DNA of 64,000 nt from CAIWAH01 sp964602595. GTDB taxonomy: Bacteria > Verrucomicrobiota > Verrucomicrobiia > Limisphaerales > UBA9464. The stretch is from contig CAZRRO010000001.1 of the NCBI GenBank assembly GCA_964602595.1, positions 1-64,000 of the forward strand. Reading direction: 5' to 3'. The position numbers and the translations under genes are program-made. This document shows positions 18,836 to 26,544 of the stretch, piece by piece. Below the pieces are notes generated by a model that ran no database searches, was not told the origin of the DNA, and saw nothing but the letters and a program-made list of their open reading frames with translations. The number at the start of each line of letters is the position of its first letter. Position 1 is the stretch's first letter.

Positions 18836-19350
18836 AGGACTACCTCCTCCTGCTGGCCGGAAATCTTCAGGCTCAACTGGCCGGTGGCCAGGTTCAGATA
18901 CATGGTGCGATTCACGAGCCCCCCGACCTCTTCCGCCACGGAACGCAGCCCGTGCCGGCTGAAGATCGTCGTCACAGCCTCGTAGTTTCGTTTCCCGATG
19001 TTGAAGAATCCCGAGTTGTCCATGATTTGGGCGCCGCCGACGACGTAGATGTGAACGCGGTGTTTCTCCGCCCGCAATTCGTAAGCCGCCCGGAACAGCG
19101 CGGGAATGCCGGTGTCCACGAACATGGCGGGCTTACGGGCCGCCTTCTCGGTGTCAATCGTCGAGTCCGGCAGCATGGCGTGCAGCAGCCCGCCGACCCG
19201 TGACACGGGATCGTAGATGGCGATCCCGACGCACGAGCCGAGGGAATAGGTCGCCAGCATGGCGTTGGCGTTGTTCGACACCGCCATGTCGGCGATTCCA
19301 ACCACGACCTTCTGCTGGAAGCCGGCGATCGATAGTGAGGGGGATGCCAT
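18823..19350 (-). CDS. cheD: Chemoreceptor glutamine deamidase
   Basis: A 175-residue CheD, which deamidates receptor glutamines and, in some species, works with CheC. The catalytic Cys and His are in YSLGSCVGIAIYD and GGLLHAMLP, and the distal VVGGAQIM and IGKRNYEA blocks match the family. It starts 3 bases after the cheR stop and its end overlaps the HDOD gene. Neither cheC nor cheA/cheW/cheY is in the window. Confidence 0.93.
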   Translation of the reverse strand: MASPSLSIAGFQQKVVVGIADMAVSNNANAMLATYSLGSCVGIAIYDPVSRVGGLLHAMLPDSTIDTEKAARKPAMFVDTGIPALFRAAYELRAEKHRVHIYVVGGAQIMDNSGFFNIGKRNYEAVTTIFSRHGLRSVAEEVGGLVNRTMYLNLATGQLSLKISGQQEEVVLCKR

Positions 19351-19353
19351 CGC

Positions 19354-20175
19354 CTATTTCTTCTGGTAGATGCTGGGGCGGAGGCAATGCACGGGCACAT
19401 CCAGCCCATTGAGGCTTTCGGAATGCCCGATCAGGAGATAGCCGCGCGGCACCAGGAACCGGGCCAGCCGGGTCACCAACTGCTCCTGGGTGGGGCGGTC
19501 GAAATAGATCATCACGTTGCGGCAGAAGGCGATCTCGAACGGGTCGCCGTGTTCGTAGGGCTCCAGCAAGTTTAGCTGCCGGAACTCGATCCGGCCGGCG
19601 AGGCTGGCCTTCACCCGGTAGTGCCCTTCCCAGCGCCCATGACCGAGCTGAAAGTGACGGCGGAGCCACGCATCCGGGACCTGCCGGATTCGTTCCTCCG
19701 CATAAACTCCCTGCTGGGCCACCGCCAAGGCCTTGGTCGAGATGTCGGACGCCACCACCCGCCAGTCCCATCCCTCCGCGAGCGGAAAGTGCTCCGCCAG
19801 ATACATGCCGATGGTGTAGGGCTCCTCGCCAGTCGCGCAGGCCGCGCTCCAGACCTTGAAACGACGTTGGCCCCGCGTCAGGAGGGCCGGCAGGGCCGTC
19901 TTGACCAGGAATTGGAAGTGCGATTCCTCCCGCAGGAAGTGCGTGTAATTGGTAGTCAGCGCGTCGATGGCGGATTGGACCTCGTCCTGGCCTTCGGCGG
20001 AACGGATGTAGGCGCAATATTCGCGGAGCGTGCCGATGCCGAGCAGGCGCATCCGTTTGCCGAGCCGCGCCCGGATCAGCGCCTCTTTCCCGTCATGCAG
20101 GCGGATGCGCGAACGTTCGTAGATGAACGCGATGATGAACTCGATCTCCTCGCTGTCGTCGATGACCGTCCTCAT
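19354..20175 (-). CDS. cheR: Chemotaxis protein methyltransferase
   Basis: A 273-residue CheR, which methylates receptor glutamates using S-adenosylmethionine. The N-terminal helical domain (about 10-75; RSRIRLHDGKEALIRARL) is followed by the SAM-binding domain with TNYTHFLREESHF, VWSAACATGEEPYT, ASDISTKAL, FCRNVMIYFD and RGYLLIGHSESL. It is first in the minus-strand run cheR-cheD-HDOD-cheB and diverges from fliW across a 274-base gap. I see no convincing promoter of its own. Confidence 0.94.
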   Translation of the reverse strand: MRTVIDDSEEIEFIIAFIYERSRIRLHDGKEALIRARLGKRMRLLGIGTLREYCAYIRSAEGQDEVQSAIDALTTNYTHFLREESHFQFLVKTALPALLTRGQRRFKVWSAACATGEEPYTIGMYLAEHFPLAEGWDWRVVASDISTKALAVAQQGVYAEERIRQVPDAWLRRHFQLGHGRWEGHYRVKASLAGRIEFRQLNLLEPYEHGDPFEIAFCRNVMIYFDRPTQEQLVTRLARFLVPRGYLLIGHSESLNGLDVPVHCLRPSIYQKK

Positions 20176-20408
20176 GTCAGTATGGTGGAAAGCGTGATCC
20201 GGCCCCGACCCGGACAGAACTAGACTTCAACCGAGCAGTCGGACGTTTTCGGGCACTTCTTGAGCAAAACCGACGGCCGTGACCCACCGGGAGATTTGTG
20301 CCGGCAGCCCGGCAAAATTCGCCGCCCGGGCCGGGTCCGGCCGCGCCCGGCAGGAATTAACCGGCGATTTCCGGGCAGGAATTGCCCCGCAAAGGGAGTT
20401 TTTCAACG

Positions 20409-20424
20409 TGGCACGGCCGTTGCT
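20409..20424 (+). promoter_or_regulatory. Sigma-54 (-24/-12) promoter of fliW-csrA-flagellin
   Basis: TGGCACGGCCGTTGCT matches the sigma-54 consensus TGGCACG-N4-TTGC(A/T) at every fixed position. It predicts a transcript start about 12 bases downstream, just before fliW at 20450. It lies in the divergent gap between cheR and fliW. Confidence 0.85.
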
Positions 20425-20449
20425 CAAAGCCGATTGCACGAAGGACTCA

Positions 20450-20881
20450 ATGCACGAAACCATGTCAACCGAACCGCAAAGCCCACCGGCACCGAAATGC
20501 CAGAAGCTCCAATTCCCGGCCGGGCTATTGGGCTTCGAGCAGATCAAGCAGTTCCTCCTGATCAGCAGCGAGCAGGACGCTCCCTTCAGCTGGCTCCAGG
20601 TCGAGGATGACGCCAGTCTGGCGTTCCTCGTCGTGCCGCCGTTCGAGGTGTTGCCGTCTTACGCGCCGGACATCTCGAACGAGGACGCCGCCTTCCTGAA
20701 ACTCACCGGGCCGGGCGACGCCCTGCTCTTCAACATCGTCACGCTCCGCCGGAACGGCGAATCGAGCGTGAACCTGAAGGGGCCGATCGTGGTCAATCGC
20801 CACACCCTGGTGGCCAAGCAAGTCGTCCCGCACAACGCGGCCGACTATTCCGTGCGTCACCCACTCTCCACCACCGTCTAA
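20450..20881 (+). CDS. fliW: Flagellar assembly factor FliW
   Basis: A 143-residue FliW, which binds flagellin and antagonises CsrA so that flagellin synthesis follows secretion. Family blocks: LQFPAGLLGFEQIKQFLL, PFSWLQVEDDASLAFLVV, LFNIVTLRR, NLKGPIVVNRHTLVAKQVV. ATG 20450 is chosen because AAGGA lies 4 bases before it; ATG 20462 is an alternative without such a site. It is directly upstream of csrA (8-base gap), the classical fliW-csrA pair, and directly downstream of the sigma-54 site. Confidence 0.93.
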   Translation: MHETMSTEPQSPPAPKCQKLQFPAGLLGFEQIKQFLLISSEQDAPFSWLQVEDDASLAFLVVPPFEVLPSYAPDISNEDAAFLKLTGPGDALLFNIVTLRRNGESSVNLKGPIVVNRHTLVAKQVVPHNAADYSVRHPLSTTV

Positions 20882-20889
20882 CTACCGCC

Positions 20890-21144
20890 ATGCTCGTCCT
20901 CTCCCGCAAAGTTGGCGAAAGCGTCATCATCGACGGTCGCATCGTGGTCAAGATTGTCCGGCTCGACGGCGACTCCGTGCGGGTCGGCATCGAGGCCCCG
21001 GCCGAGGTGCCCATCCATCGCCAGGAGATCTATGACGAAATCCAGCGCACCAACCAAGAGGCCCTGACCAAGGGCCGCCCGCAGTTGCCCCGCCTTTCCA
21101 AACCCAGCGTTCCGCCAACGTCCGCGCCCGGCGCTTCCGCCTGA
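20890..21144 (+). CDS. csrA: Carbon storage regulator / flagellin translation repressor
   Basis: An 84-residue CsrA, a homodimeric RNA-binding protein that blocks translation at GGA-containing leaders. It begins MLVLSRKVGESVIID and has VRVGIEAP and the HRQEIYDEI helix. It is somewhat longer than the usual 60-75 residues, with a Pro-rich tail. It lies between fliW and the flagellin genes, pointing to the FliW-CsrA-flagellin feedback loop, although I find no obvious GGA site in the leaders of the two flagellin genes. Confidence 0.95.
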   Translation: MLVLSRKVGESVIIDGRIVVKIVRLDGDSVRVGIEAPAEVPIHRQEIYDEIQRTNQEALTKGRPQLPRLSKPSVPPTSAPGASA

Positions 21145-21199
21145 TTTGTTCCGTTCCACCACCACTTTTTACCGACCAACAAGTTAACCAGATTCAGCT

Positions 21200-22003
21200 A
21201 TGATCATAATGACCAACGCGACGGCCCTGGCCGCATCCGACGCCCGCTCCACCCACGAGACGGCCCTCTCCAAGTCGATCGCCCGGCTGAGCTCGGGCAA
21301 GAAGATCATCAATCCCGCCGACGACGCCGCCGGCCTGGCCATGGCCACCCACATGGAGGCCCAGGTCAACCGCCTCGCCGCCGCCAAGTCCAACGTCGCC
21401 AACGGCGTCTCCTTCACCCAGACCCAGGACGGCTACCTCCAGAAGGTCGGCAAAGCCCTCGACCGCATGTCCGAACTGGCCATCCTCGCCCAGGACAGCA
21501 CCAAGGGCACCGATGACCTCGCCCTCTACGACCGCGAATTCCAGATGCTCGGCGGTTTCATCACCGATGCCGCCACCAAGGAGTTCAACCACGTTCCCCT
21601 CTTCGACGGCACCGACATCGACATCGCCATCGATTCCGAGGGCAACACCTACACGATGACCGGCATCGACCTCGCCGACACCGCGTATACCGACGCCACC
21701 GCCTCCGCCATCGACACCCCGACCAACGCCGCCACCGCCCTCACCAACGTCCTCGCCGCCATCACCAAGCTTTCCGAGGACCGCGCCACCGCCGGCGTCT
21801 CCCAGTCCCGCCTCGCCTACGCCTCCGAGGCCCTCACCGTCAGCAAGGAGAACCTGACCGCCGCCAGCTCGCGCATCATGGATGTCGACGTCGCCGAGGA
21901 GTCCACCGAACTGGCCAAGAACAACATCCTCATGCAGTCCAGCACGGCCATGCTCGCCCAGGCCAACCAGCTGCCACAGAACGTCCTCAAGTTGCTTCAA
22001 TAG
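21200..22003 (+). CDS. Flagellin (first copy)
   Basis: A 267-residue short flagellin with the conserved N-terminal D0/D1 helices (LSKSIARLSSGKKI, NPADDAAGLAMATHM) and C-terminal D1/D0 helices (SRIMDVDVAEESTELAKNN, MLAQANQLPQNVLKLLQ). There is only a small surface domain between them, so the filament should be thin and plain. It follows csrA after 55 bases. It is an almost exact duplicate of the gene at 22114, differing at a handful of residues near both ends. Confidence 0.95.
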   Translation: MIIMTNATALAASDARSTHETALSKSIARLSSGKKIINPADDAAGLAMATHMEAQVNRLAAAKSNVANGVSFTQTQDGYLQKVGKALDRMSELAILAQDSTKGTDDLALYDREFQMLGGFITDAATKEFNHVPLFDGTDIDIAIDSEGNTYTMTGIDLADTAYTDATASAIDTPTNAATALTNVLAAITKLSEDRATAGVSQSRLAYASEALTVSKENLTAASSRIMDVDVAEESTELAKNNILMQSSTAMLAQANQLPQNVLKLLQ

Positions 22004-22772
22004 TTCCGGCACGCCTGAAGCCGTGCGGCACGGCCATCGGGCGAACCACCGCTCAGCGCAATCGCTGATCTTCTGCCTCAAAAAGACAACCGCGGCCAAA
22101 CCTTCCGATCGCCATGACGATAATGACCAACTCGACGGCCTTGGCCGCATCCGACGCCCGCTCCACCCACGAGACGGCCCTCTCCAAGTCGATCGCCCGG
22201 CTGAGCTCGGGCAAGAAGATCATCAATCCCGCCGACGACGCCGCCGGCCTGGCCATGGCCACCCACATGGAGGCCCAGGTCAACCGCCTCGCCGCCGCCA
22301 AGTCCAACGTCGCCAACGGCGTCTCCTTCACCCAGACCCAGGACGGCTACCTCCAGAAGGTCGGCAAAGCCCTCGACCGCATGTCCGAACTGGCCATCCT
22401 CGCCCAGGACAGCACCAAGGGCACCGATGACCTCGCCCTCTACGACCGCGAATTCCAGATGCTCGGCGGTTTCATCACCGATGCCGCCACCAAGGAGTTC
22501 AACCACGTTCCCCTCTTCGACGGCACCGACATCGACATCGCCATCGATTCCGAGGGCAACACCTACACGATGACCGGCATCGACCTCGCCGACACCGCGT
22601 ATACCGACGCCACCGCCTCCGCCATCGACACCCCGACCAACGCCGCCACCGCCCTCACCAACGTCCTCGCCGCCATCACCAAGCTTTCCGAGGACCGCGC
22701 CACCGCCGGCGTCTCCCAGTCCCGCCTCGCCTACGCCTCCGAGGCCCTCACCGTCAGCAAGGAGAACCTGAC
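21228..22772 (+). repeat. Tandem flagellin duplication with a 631-bp identical core
   Basis: Bases 21228-21858 and 22142-22772 are identical, offset 914. Outside this core, both within the genes and between them, the copies have diverged, with many synonymous changes near the 3' ends. This pattern fits gene conversion of an older tandem duplication. Confidence 0.9.
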
Positions 22773-22917
22773 GGTCGCCAGCTCGCGCATCATGGATGTC
22801 GACGTCGCCGAGGAATCGACCGAACTGGCCAAGAACAACGTCCTGATGCAGGCGAGCACGGCCATGCTCGCCCAAGCTAACCAGCTGCCGCAGAACGTCC
22901 TGAAACTACTTCAATAA
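22114..22917 (+). CDS. Flagellin (second copy)
   Basis: A 267-residue flagellin with the same domain plan as the first copy. Differences at protein level are few: near the start (T instead of I at residue 2, S for A near residue 7) and near the end (for example TVASS for TAASS, NNVLMQAST for NNILMQSST). An intrinsic terminator follows its TAA. The 110-base gap after the first copy contains only a weak GG-N10-GC pattern, so readthrough from the first gene is as likely as a separate promoter. Confidence 0.95.
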   Translation: MTIMTNSTALAASDARSTHETALSKSIARLSSGKKIINPADDAAGLAMATHMEAQVNRLAAAKSNVANGVSFTQTQDGYLQKVGKALDRMSELAILAQDSTKGTDDLALYDREFQMLGGFITDAATKEFNHVPLFDGTDIDIAIDSEGNTYTMTGIDLADTAYTDATASAIDTPTNAATALTNVLAAITKLSEDRATAGVSQSRLAYASEALTVSKENLTVASSRIMDVDVAEESTELAKNNVLMQASTAMLAQANQLPQNVLKLLQ

Positions 22918-22937
22918 CCGCTAAACCCCCAACGCCG

Positions 22938-22973
22938 GGCGCCGTCATTTCCCCCAAGGTGACGGCGCCTTTT
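22938..22973 (+). terminator. Intrinsic terminator after the flagellin genes
   Basis: A perfect 10-bp stem, GGCGCCGTCA (22938-22947) with TGACGGCGCC (22960-22969), has a 12-base loop and is followed by TTTT. It closes the fliW-csrA-flagellin unit. Confidence 0.9.
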
Positions 22974-23052
22974 CATGTCCGCGTTCCGCGTTTTCGGCGC
23001 CGCGCGCTGCCGGATTGCCGCCCGCGGAATTCCCCGGCAGGGTGGCCCGGCA

Positions 23053-23472
23053 TTGAAGCTCTCCGTCAAAAGCGATTACGCCGTCCGGGCCATCCTGTCG
23101 TTGGCGCGCCGTTCCGGCGACGGTGAGGTCACCCGCGTGGAGACCATCGCCACGGAGAACGGGATTCCGCCGAACTACCTCGTCCAAATCCTTATCGAGC
23201 TGAAGTCTTCGGGCATCGTCCGCAGCATCCGGGGCAAGGAGGGCGGTTACCAACTCGCCCGGCCACCGGCCAGCATCACGTTTGGCGAGGTGCTGAAGAC
23301 GATCTACGGACCTTTGTTCGACAGCCCGGCCATCACGGACGAAAAATGTCCCCAGGAGCTGCGGGATGCGTGGATGAGGCTGAGGGATTCCGTGGAACGG
23401 GAAGCCGCTGCCATCAACTTCCAGCAACTGCTGGAGAGTGGGGCCGACCGGACGCGGATGTTCTACATCTGA
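23053..23472 (+). CDS. Rrf2-family transcription regulator
   Basis: A 139-residue winged-helix regulator of the Rrf2 family. It begins MKLSVKSDYAVRAILSLA when started at TTG 23053, the canonical family N-terminus; the longer frame from 22975 would add 26 unrelated residues and overlap the terminator region. The recognition helix region (IATENGIPPNYLVQIL) and wing (RGKEGGYQLAR) are clear. Only one cysteine (EKCPQ) lies in the region where IscR/NsrR carry three, so an Fe-S cluster of the usual kind is unlikely. The target is unknown. Confidence 0.85.
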   Translation: MKLSVKSDYAVRAILSLARRSGDGEVTRVETIATENGIPPNYLVQILIELKSSGIVRSIRGKEGGYQLARPPASITFGEVLKTIYGPLFDSPAITDEKCPQELRDAWMRLRDSVEREAAAINFQQLLESGADRTRMFYI

Positions 23473-23485
23473 TCGCCGCGCCCGC

Positions 23486-24367
23486 CTACCGACGGCTGGG
23501 CTCTATGTGGACCAACACATCCCGGACCTTGGCCAACTGCCCCCGCACAGCATCCTTCACCGCGTGGGCGATGACATGCGACCGTGCGACACTCATGTCC
23601 GGATCCACGCGAACGTGCATGTCCACGAACATCTGCCAACCCATCCGCCGGACGAAACACTTCTCGACGTTGTCCACTCCCTCGACCGCGCCGGCGATGG
23701 CCCGGATCTCCTCGATCACGCCGTTGTCCGGCATCGTATCCATGAGTTCCTCCAGTGCCGGCCGCAGCAGGCGCCACCCGTTGAACCCGATGATCCCGGC
23801 AGCGACGATGGCGGCCACGTCGTCGGCCGCGGCCCACCGGGGACCGCCGATCAGCGCAAGCGATATCCCCACCGCCGCGGCCATTGAAGTAATGGCGTCG
23901 CTCCGGTGATGCCAGGCATCGGTCTTCACTGCCGTGCTGTCGGTGGCGTGGCCTTCGCCGAGGGCGAACCGGAACAGGAGTTCCTTGATCGCAACCACGC
24001 CGAGCAGCACGGCGAGCGTCCACGGCCTAGGCGAAGGATGTTCGGTCAACACTTCCCGGAGCGACTGCACGCCGATGCCGACCGCCGCAAACAGCAGTAG
24101 CGTCGCGATCACCGCCGCCGAGAGCGCCTCCGCCTTGCCGTGACCATACGGATGATCGTCATCGGGCGGCTTGGCGGCTACGACCAGGCCGCGCCAAACG
24201 ATGACCGAACCAATCAGATCCGCGAACGATTCCACGGCATCGGCGACCAAGGCCTGGGAATGCCCCAAGATGCCCGCCACGAGTTTGCCGGCTGCGAGGC
24301 AGAAGTTGACCACCGCGCCGATGAGCGTGACGCGCAGGGTCTTCTTGAGCCGTTCGCGGTGGGGCAC
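23486..24367 (-). CDS. Cation diffusion facilitator transporter
   Basis: A 293-residue inner-membrane protein of the CDF family, exporting divalent metals such as Zn2+, Fe2+ or Mn2+ by proton exchange. Membrane helices carry the metal-site patterns ADAVESFADL and KTDAWHHRSDA, and the HPYGHGKAE loop lies between helices. A C-terminal cytoplasmic domain (about 215-290; MFVDMHVRVDPDMS, VLVHIEP) completes the family layout. The metal cannot be decided from sequence. It ends 13 bases from the convergent Rrf2 gene. Confidence 0.9.
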   Translation of the reverse strand: MPHRERLKKTLRVTLIGAVVNFCLAAGKLVAGILGHSQALVADAVESFADLIGSVIVWRGLVVAAKPPDDDHPYGHGKAEALSAAVIATLLLFAAVGIGVQSLREVLTEHPSPRPWTLAVLLGVVAIKELLFRFALGEGHATDSTAVKTDAWHHRSDAITSMAAAVGISLALIGGPRWAAADDVAAIVAAGIIGFNGWRLLRPALEELMDTMPDNGVIEEIRAIAGAVEGVDNVEKCFVRRMGWQMFVDMHVRVDPDMSVARSHVIAHAVKDAVRGQLAKVRDVLVHIEPSRR

Positions 24368-24399
24368 AGGCGTTGGTGGTGTCGTCGATTCCGCTTCGC

Positions 24400-25023
24400 T
24401 CAGACCCGGAACGCGCGGTCGCCCGCGTCGCCCAGTCCGGGAACGATGTAGAAGTTTGCGTTCAGGCGCGGATCCAGCGCCGCCGTAAACACGGGCACTC
24501 CGGGATGCGCCTTGAGCACCGCGCGGACTCCCGGCGGCGCGGCCACGAGCGACACCAACCGCACGCTCGCCGCCCCGCGGGAACGCAGGAGCCGGATCGC
24601 CTCCACCGCGCTGCCGCCCGTCGCGAGCATCGGGTCGAGCACGATGGCGTCATGGTCGGCCAGAGATTCCGGCAGGCTGGCCGAATACACTCGGGGCAAG
24701 GCGGTCGCCTCGTCCCGCTTGATGCCGATGAAACCCACCTTCGCATCCGGCAAGATTTGGAGGAACGGATCCAGGAACGCCAACCCGGCCCGCAGCACCG
24801 GCACCAGGATGACTTCCCGCTTCAGCGAGTGCCCCCGGGCCGTCGCCAGCGGGGTTTCCACCTTCACCGTCTTGGTCCCCAGATCGCGGGTGACATCCGC
24901 CACCATCAGCGCCGCCGCCTCCGACAGCTTGCGCCGGAACGCGGCCGGCGGGGTGGACTTGTCGCGCAGCGCCGTGACGCAGACGCGGATCAGCGGATGG
25001 TCGAGGACGGTCAGGTTCTTCAC
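24400..25023 (-). CDS. upp: Uracil phosphoribosyltransferase
   Basis: A 207-residue enzyme making UMP from uracil and PRPP in pyrimidine salvage. It has the PRPP-binding loop IVLDPMLATGGSA, VPVLRAGLAFLDPFL, RDEATALP, and the uracil-binding YIVPGLGDAGDRAF at the C-terminus. Length and order are typical. Its start directly follows the sppA stop (1-base gap), so it is probably translated from the same message. Confidence 0.94.
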   Translation of the reverse strand: MKNLTVLDHPLIRVCVTALRDKSTPPAAFRRKLSEAAALMVADVTRDLGTKTVKVETPLATARGHSLKREVILVPVLRAGLAFLDPFLQILPDAKVGFIGIKRDEATALPRVYSASLPESLADHDAIVLDPMLATGGSAVEAIRLLRSRGAASVRLVSLVAAPPGVRAVLKAHPGVPVFTAALDPRLNANFYIVPGLGDAGDRAFRV

Positions 25024-25024
25024 G

Positions 25025-26188
25025 TCAGTGCAGGTGCAGGGGTGAGATGAAATACAGCCGGCCCTGCTGGAGCTTCGGCGACAGGTCGAGCCCGCCGATC
25101 TCCACCTTCATCGTCTGTGACTTCGCCTGGCCGAAGAAGCTGAAGAGGTCGCCGAACGACGGCGGCAGCGCGTAGGCCACCAAGTTCGCCGAATCAATGC
25201 CGGCCAACACCTTGGCCCGGGCAACCGCGGTGTCGAAATCGCCCAATTCATCCACCAAGCCGAGCCCCAGCGCCGTGCTGCCCGACATGATCCGGCCGTC
25301 GGCGAAGTCCTCCCAATTGGGCGCGAGTTCGCGGTAGCCGGTGATCTGTTCCTTCCCGTTCAGTTCGGCGGACCAGCCGCGACCTTCGCGGATCACGCTT
25401 TTGAACCGGCGGAAACTTTCGCCGACCATGTCGTTCAGGATCGCCTTCTCCTCGGGCAATTCGTCCTCGGGCCGCTTCTCGCCGGAGAACATATCCTTCA
25501 GCTTGCCGCTCTTCACCACGTCGGGCCGGACGCCGAACTTGTCCATCAAGCCGCGGTAATTGTAGCCGTGGAAGATCACCCCGATGCTGCCCGTGATCGT
25601 CAGCTCGTTGGCCACGATCCAGCGGCTCGCCGCACTGATGTAATAGCCACCAGAGGCGGCGAGCGAACCCATCACCGTGACCACCGGAATGTCGTTGGTC
25701 AGCTGGAACGCCCGCATGGCCTTGTAGATGTCGTCGCTCGCCAGCACTTCGCCGCCGGGGGAATCCATCCGCAGCACGATCGCCTTCACCCGGTCGTCGC
25801 CGGCCGCGCGGTCGAGCTGGTCCTTGAAGTGATCCACCATCGTCAGCCCCTCGTAGTTGATCGGCTGGCCGCTGATGACGCCGCCGATGTCGAGGACCAC
25901 GATCTTGTCGTCCGCGTCGTTGTCTTCCATCACGACCTCATGGAGGTGCGCCGCCTTGCCGTGGTGGCCGCCCGAGCCCGCCAGCGAAACCGCGGAGCCG
26001 ACCGACTGGAGCACGTTGCCCAGCAGGCTGCCCAGCAACAGGACCGTCACGATGACGCTGAAGATCAGCCAGCCATTCCCGCGGCGGGCAGGACGTTCGG
26101 CCGGGCGGGGTGTGGCAACGGGGGCAGGAATGACCGGCGGGGGCACCGGCGGGTTCGGCAACGGAGGAGGCGTCAATCCATCAGGCAT
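25025..26188 (-). CDS. sppA: Signal peptide peptidase SppA-type serine protease
   Basis: A 387-residue membrane-anchored protease that clears leftover signal peptides. A proline-rich cytoplasmic N-terminus (about 1-35) precedes one membrane helix (about 39-60). The S49/ClpP-like domain carries the Ser/Lys dyad, S179 (SLAASGGYY) and K231 (SGKLKDM), 52 residues apart as in the short, Bacillus-type SppA. LRMDSPGG precedes the active site. It is upstream of upp. The upstream region (26189-26544) is occupied mainly by a REP-bounded element. Confidence 0.9.
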   Translation of the reverse strand: MPDGLTPPPLPNPPVPPPVIPAPVATPRPAERPARRGNGWLIFSVIVTVLLLGSLLGNVLQSVGSAVSLAGSGGHHGKAAHLHEVVMEDNDADDKIVVLDIGGVISGQPINYEGLTMVDHFKDQLDRAAGDDRVKAIVLRMDSPGGEVLASDDIYKAMRAFQLTNDIPVVTVMGSLAASGGYYISAASRWIVANELTITGSIGVIFHGYNYRGLMDKFGVRPDVVKSGKLKDMFSGEKRPEDELPEEKAILNDMVGESFRRFKSVIREGRGWSAELNGKEQITGYRELAPNWEDFADGRIMSGSTALGLGLVDELGDFDTAVARAKVLAGIDSANLVAYALPPSFGDLFSFFGQAKSQTMKVEIGGLDLSPKLQQGRLYFISPLHLH

Positions 26189-26251
26189 GGCGGCCGCAGG
26201 CTAGGAGAGCCGGCCCTGATGGCAAGCAGCCCGCAAAGCCGCCTGCCCCGC

Positions 26252-26480
26252 CAAAGTGCTGCCGGCGTCCCGCCGGCAGAGGACGCGGTTGGCCGCGAAC
26301 CGGGGGGGGTGATGCTCCCTCGCCCGGAGGGAGCCCCAAGGCGCAGCCCTGGCGGGCCAAGCCCGCCACCGCGGCGCGCCAGGGACCGCGCTGCGACCAA
26401 GCCTCCACCGGCCCGCTCAACTCCCACCCTGGGTCGCGCGAGCTGCCCGGGACTGCCGGCAAGATGCCGGCAGCACTTTG
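26252..26480. repeat. REP-bounded element of about 230 bases
   Basis: Arms of 28 bases at 26252-26279 and 26453-26480 are inverted copies with three mismatches, all in the hairpin loop. Each arm contains its own perfect hairpin, CTGCCGGC-(5-base loop)-GCCGGCAG, flanked by CAAAGTG/CACTTTG. The 173 bases between hold no supported gene. It fills most of the 356-base gap between sppA and the asparagine-synthase-like gene. The plan matches the element at 71-169 but the sequence differs. Confidence 0.85.
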
Positions 26481-26544
26481 CTGGCGCCCCGCCCGCCCCC
26501 CTGCCCCGGCTTGCATCCCGCTTTCCGGCGCCCAAGCTCCCGCC

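Noticed and set aside
20255..20290. Sigma-54-like site upstream of cheR on the minus strand
   Set aside because: The GG and GC elements are one base too far apart, so it does not meet the spacing rule.
21145..21199. CsrA-binding site in the first flagellin leader
   Set aside because: No GGA core occurs in the leader, so the CsrA-flagellin link rests on gene order only.
22010..22040. Possible sigma-54 promoter between the two flagellin genes
   Set aside because: Only a minimal GG-N10-GC pattern (GGCACGCCTGAAGC) is present; a nearby GGCACGGCC lacks the TTGC half. Too weak to call.
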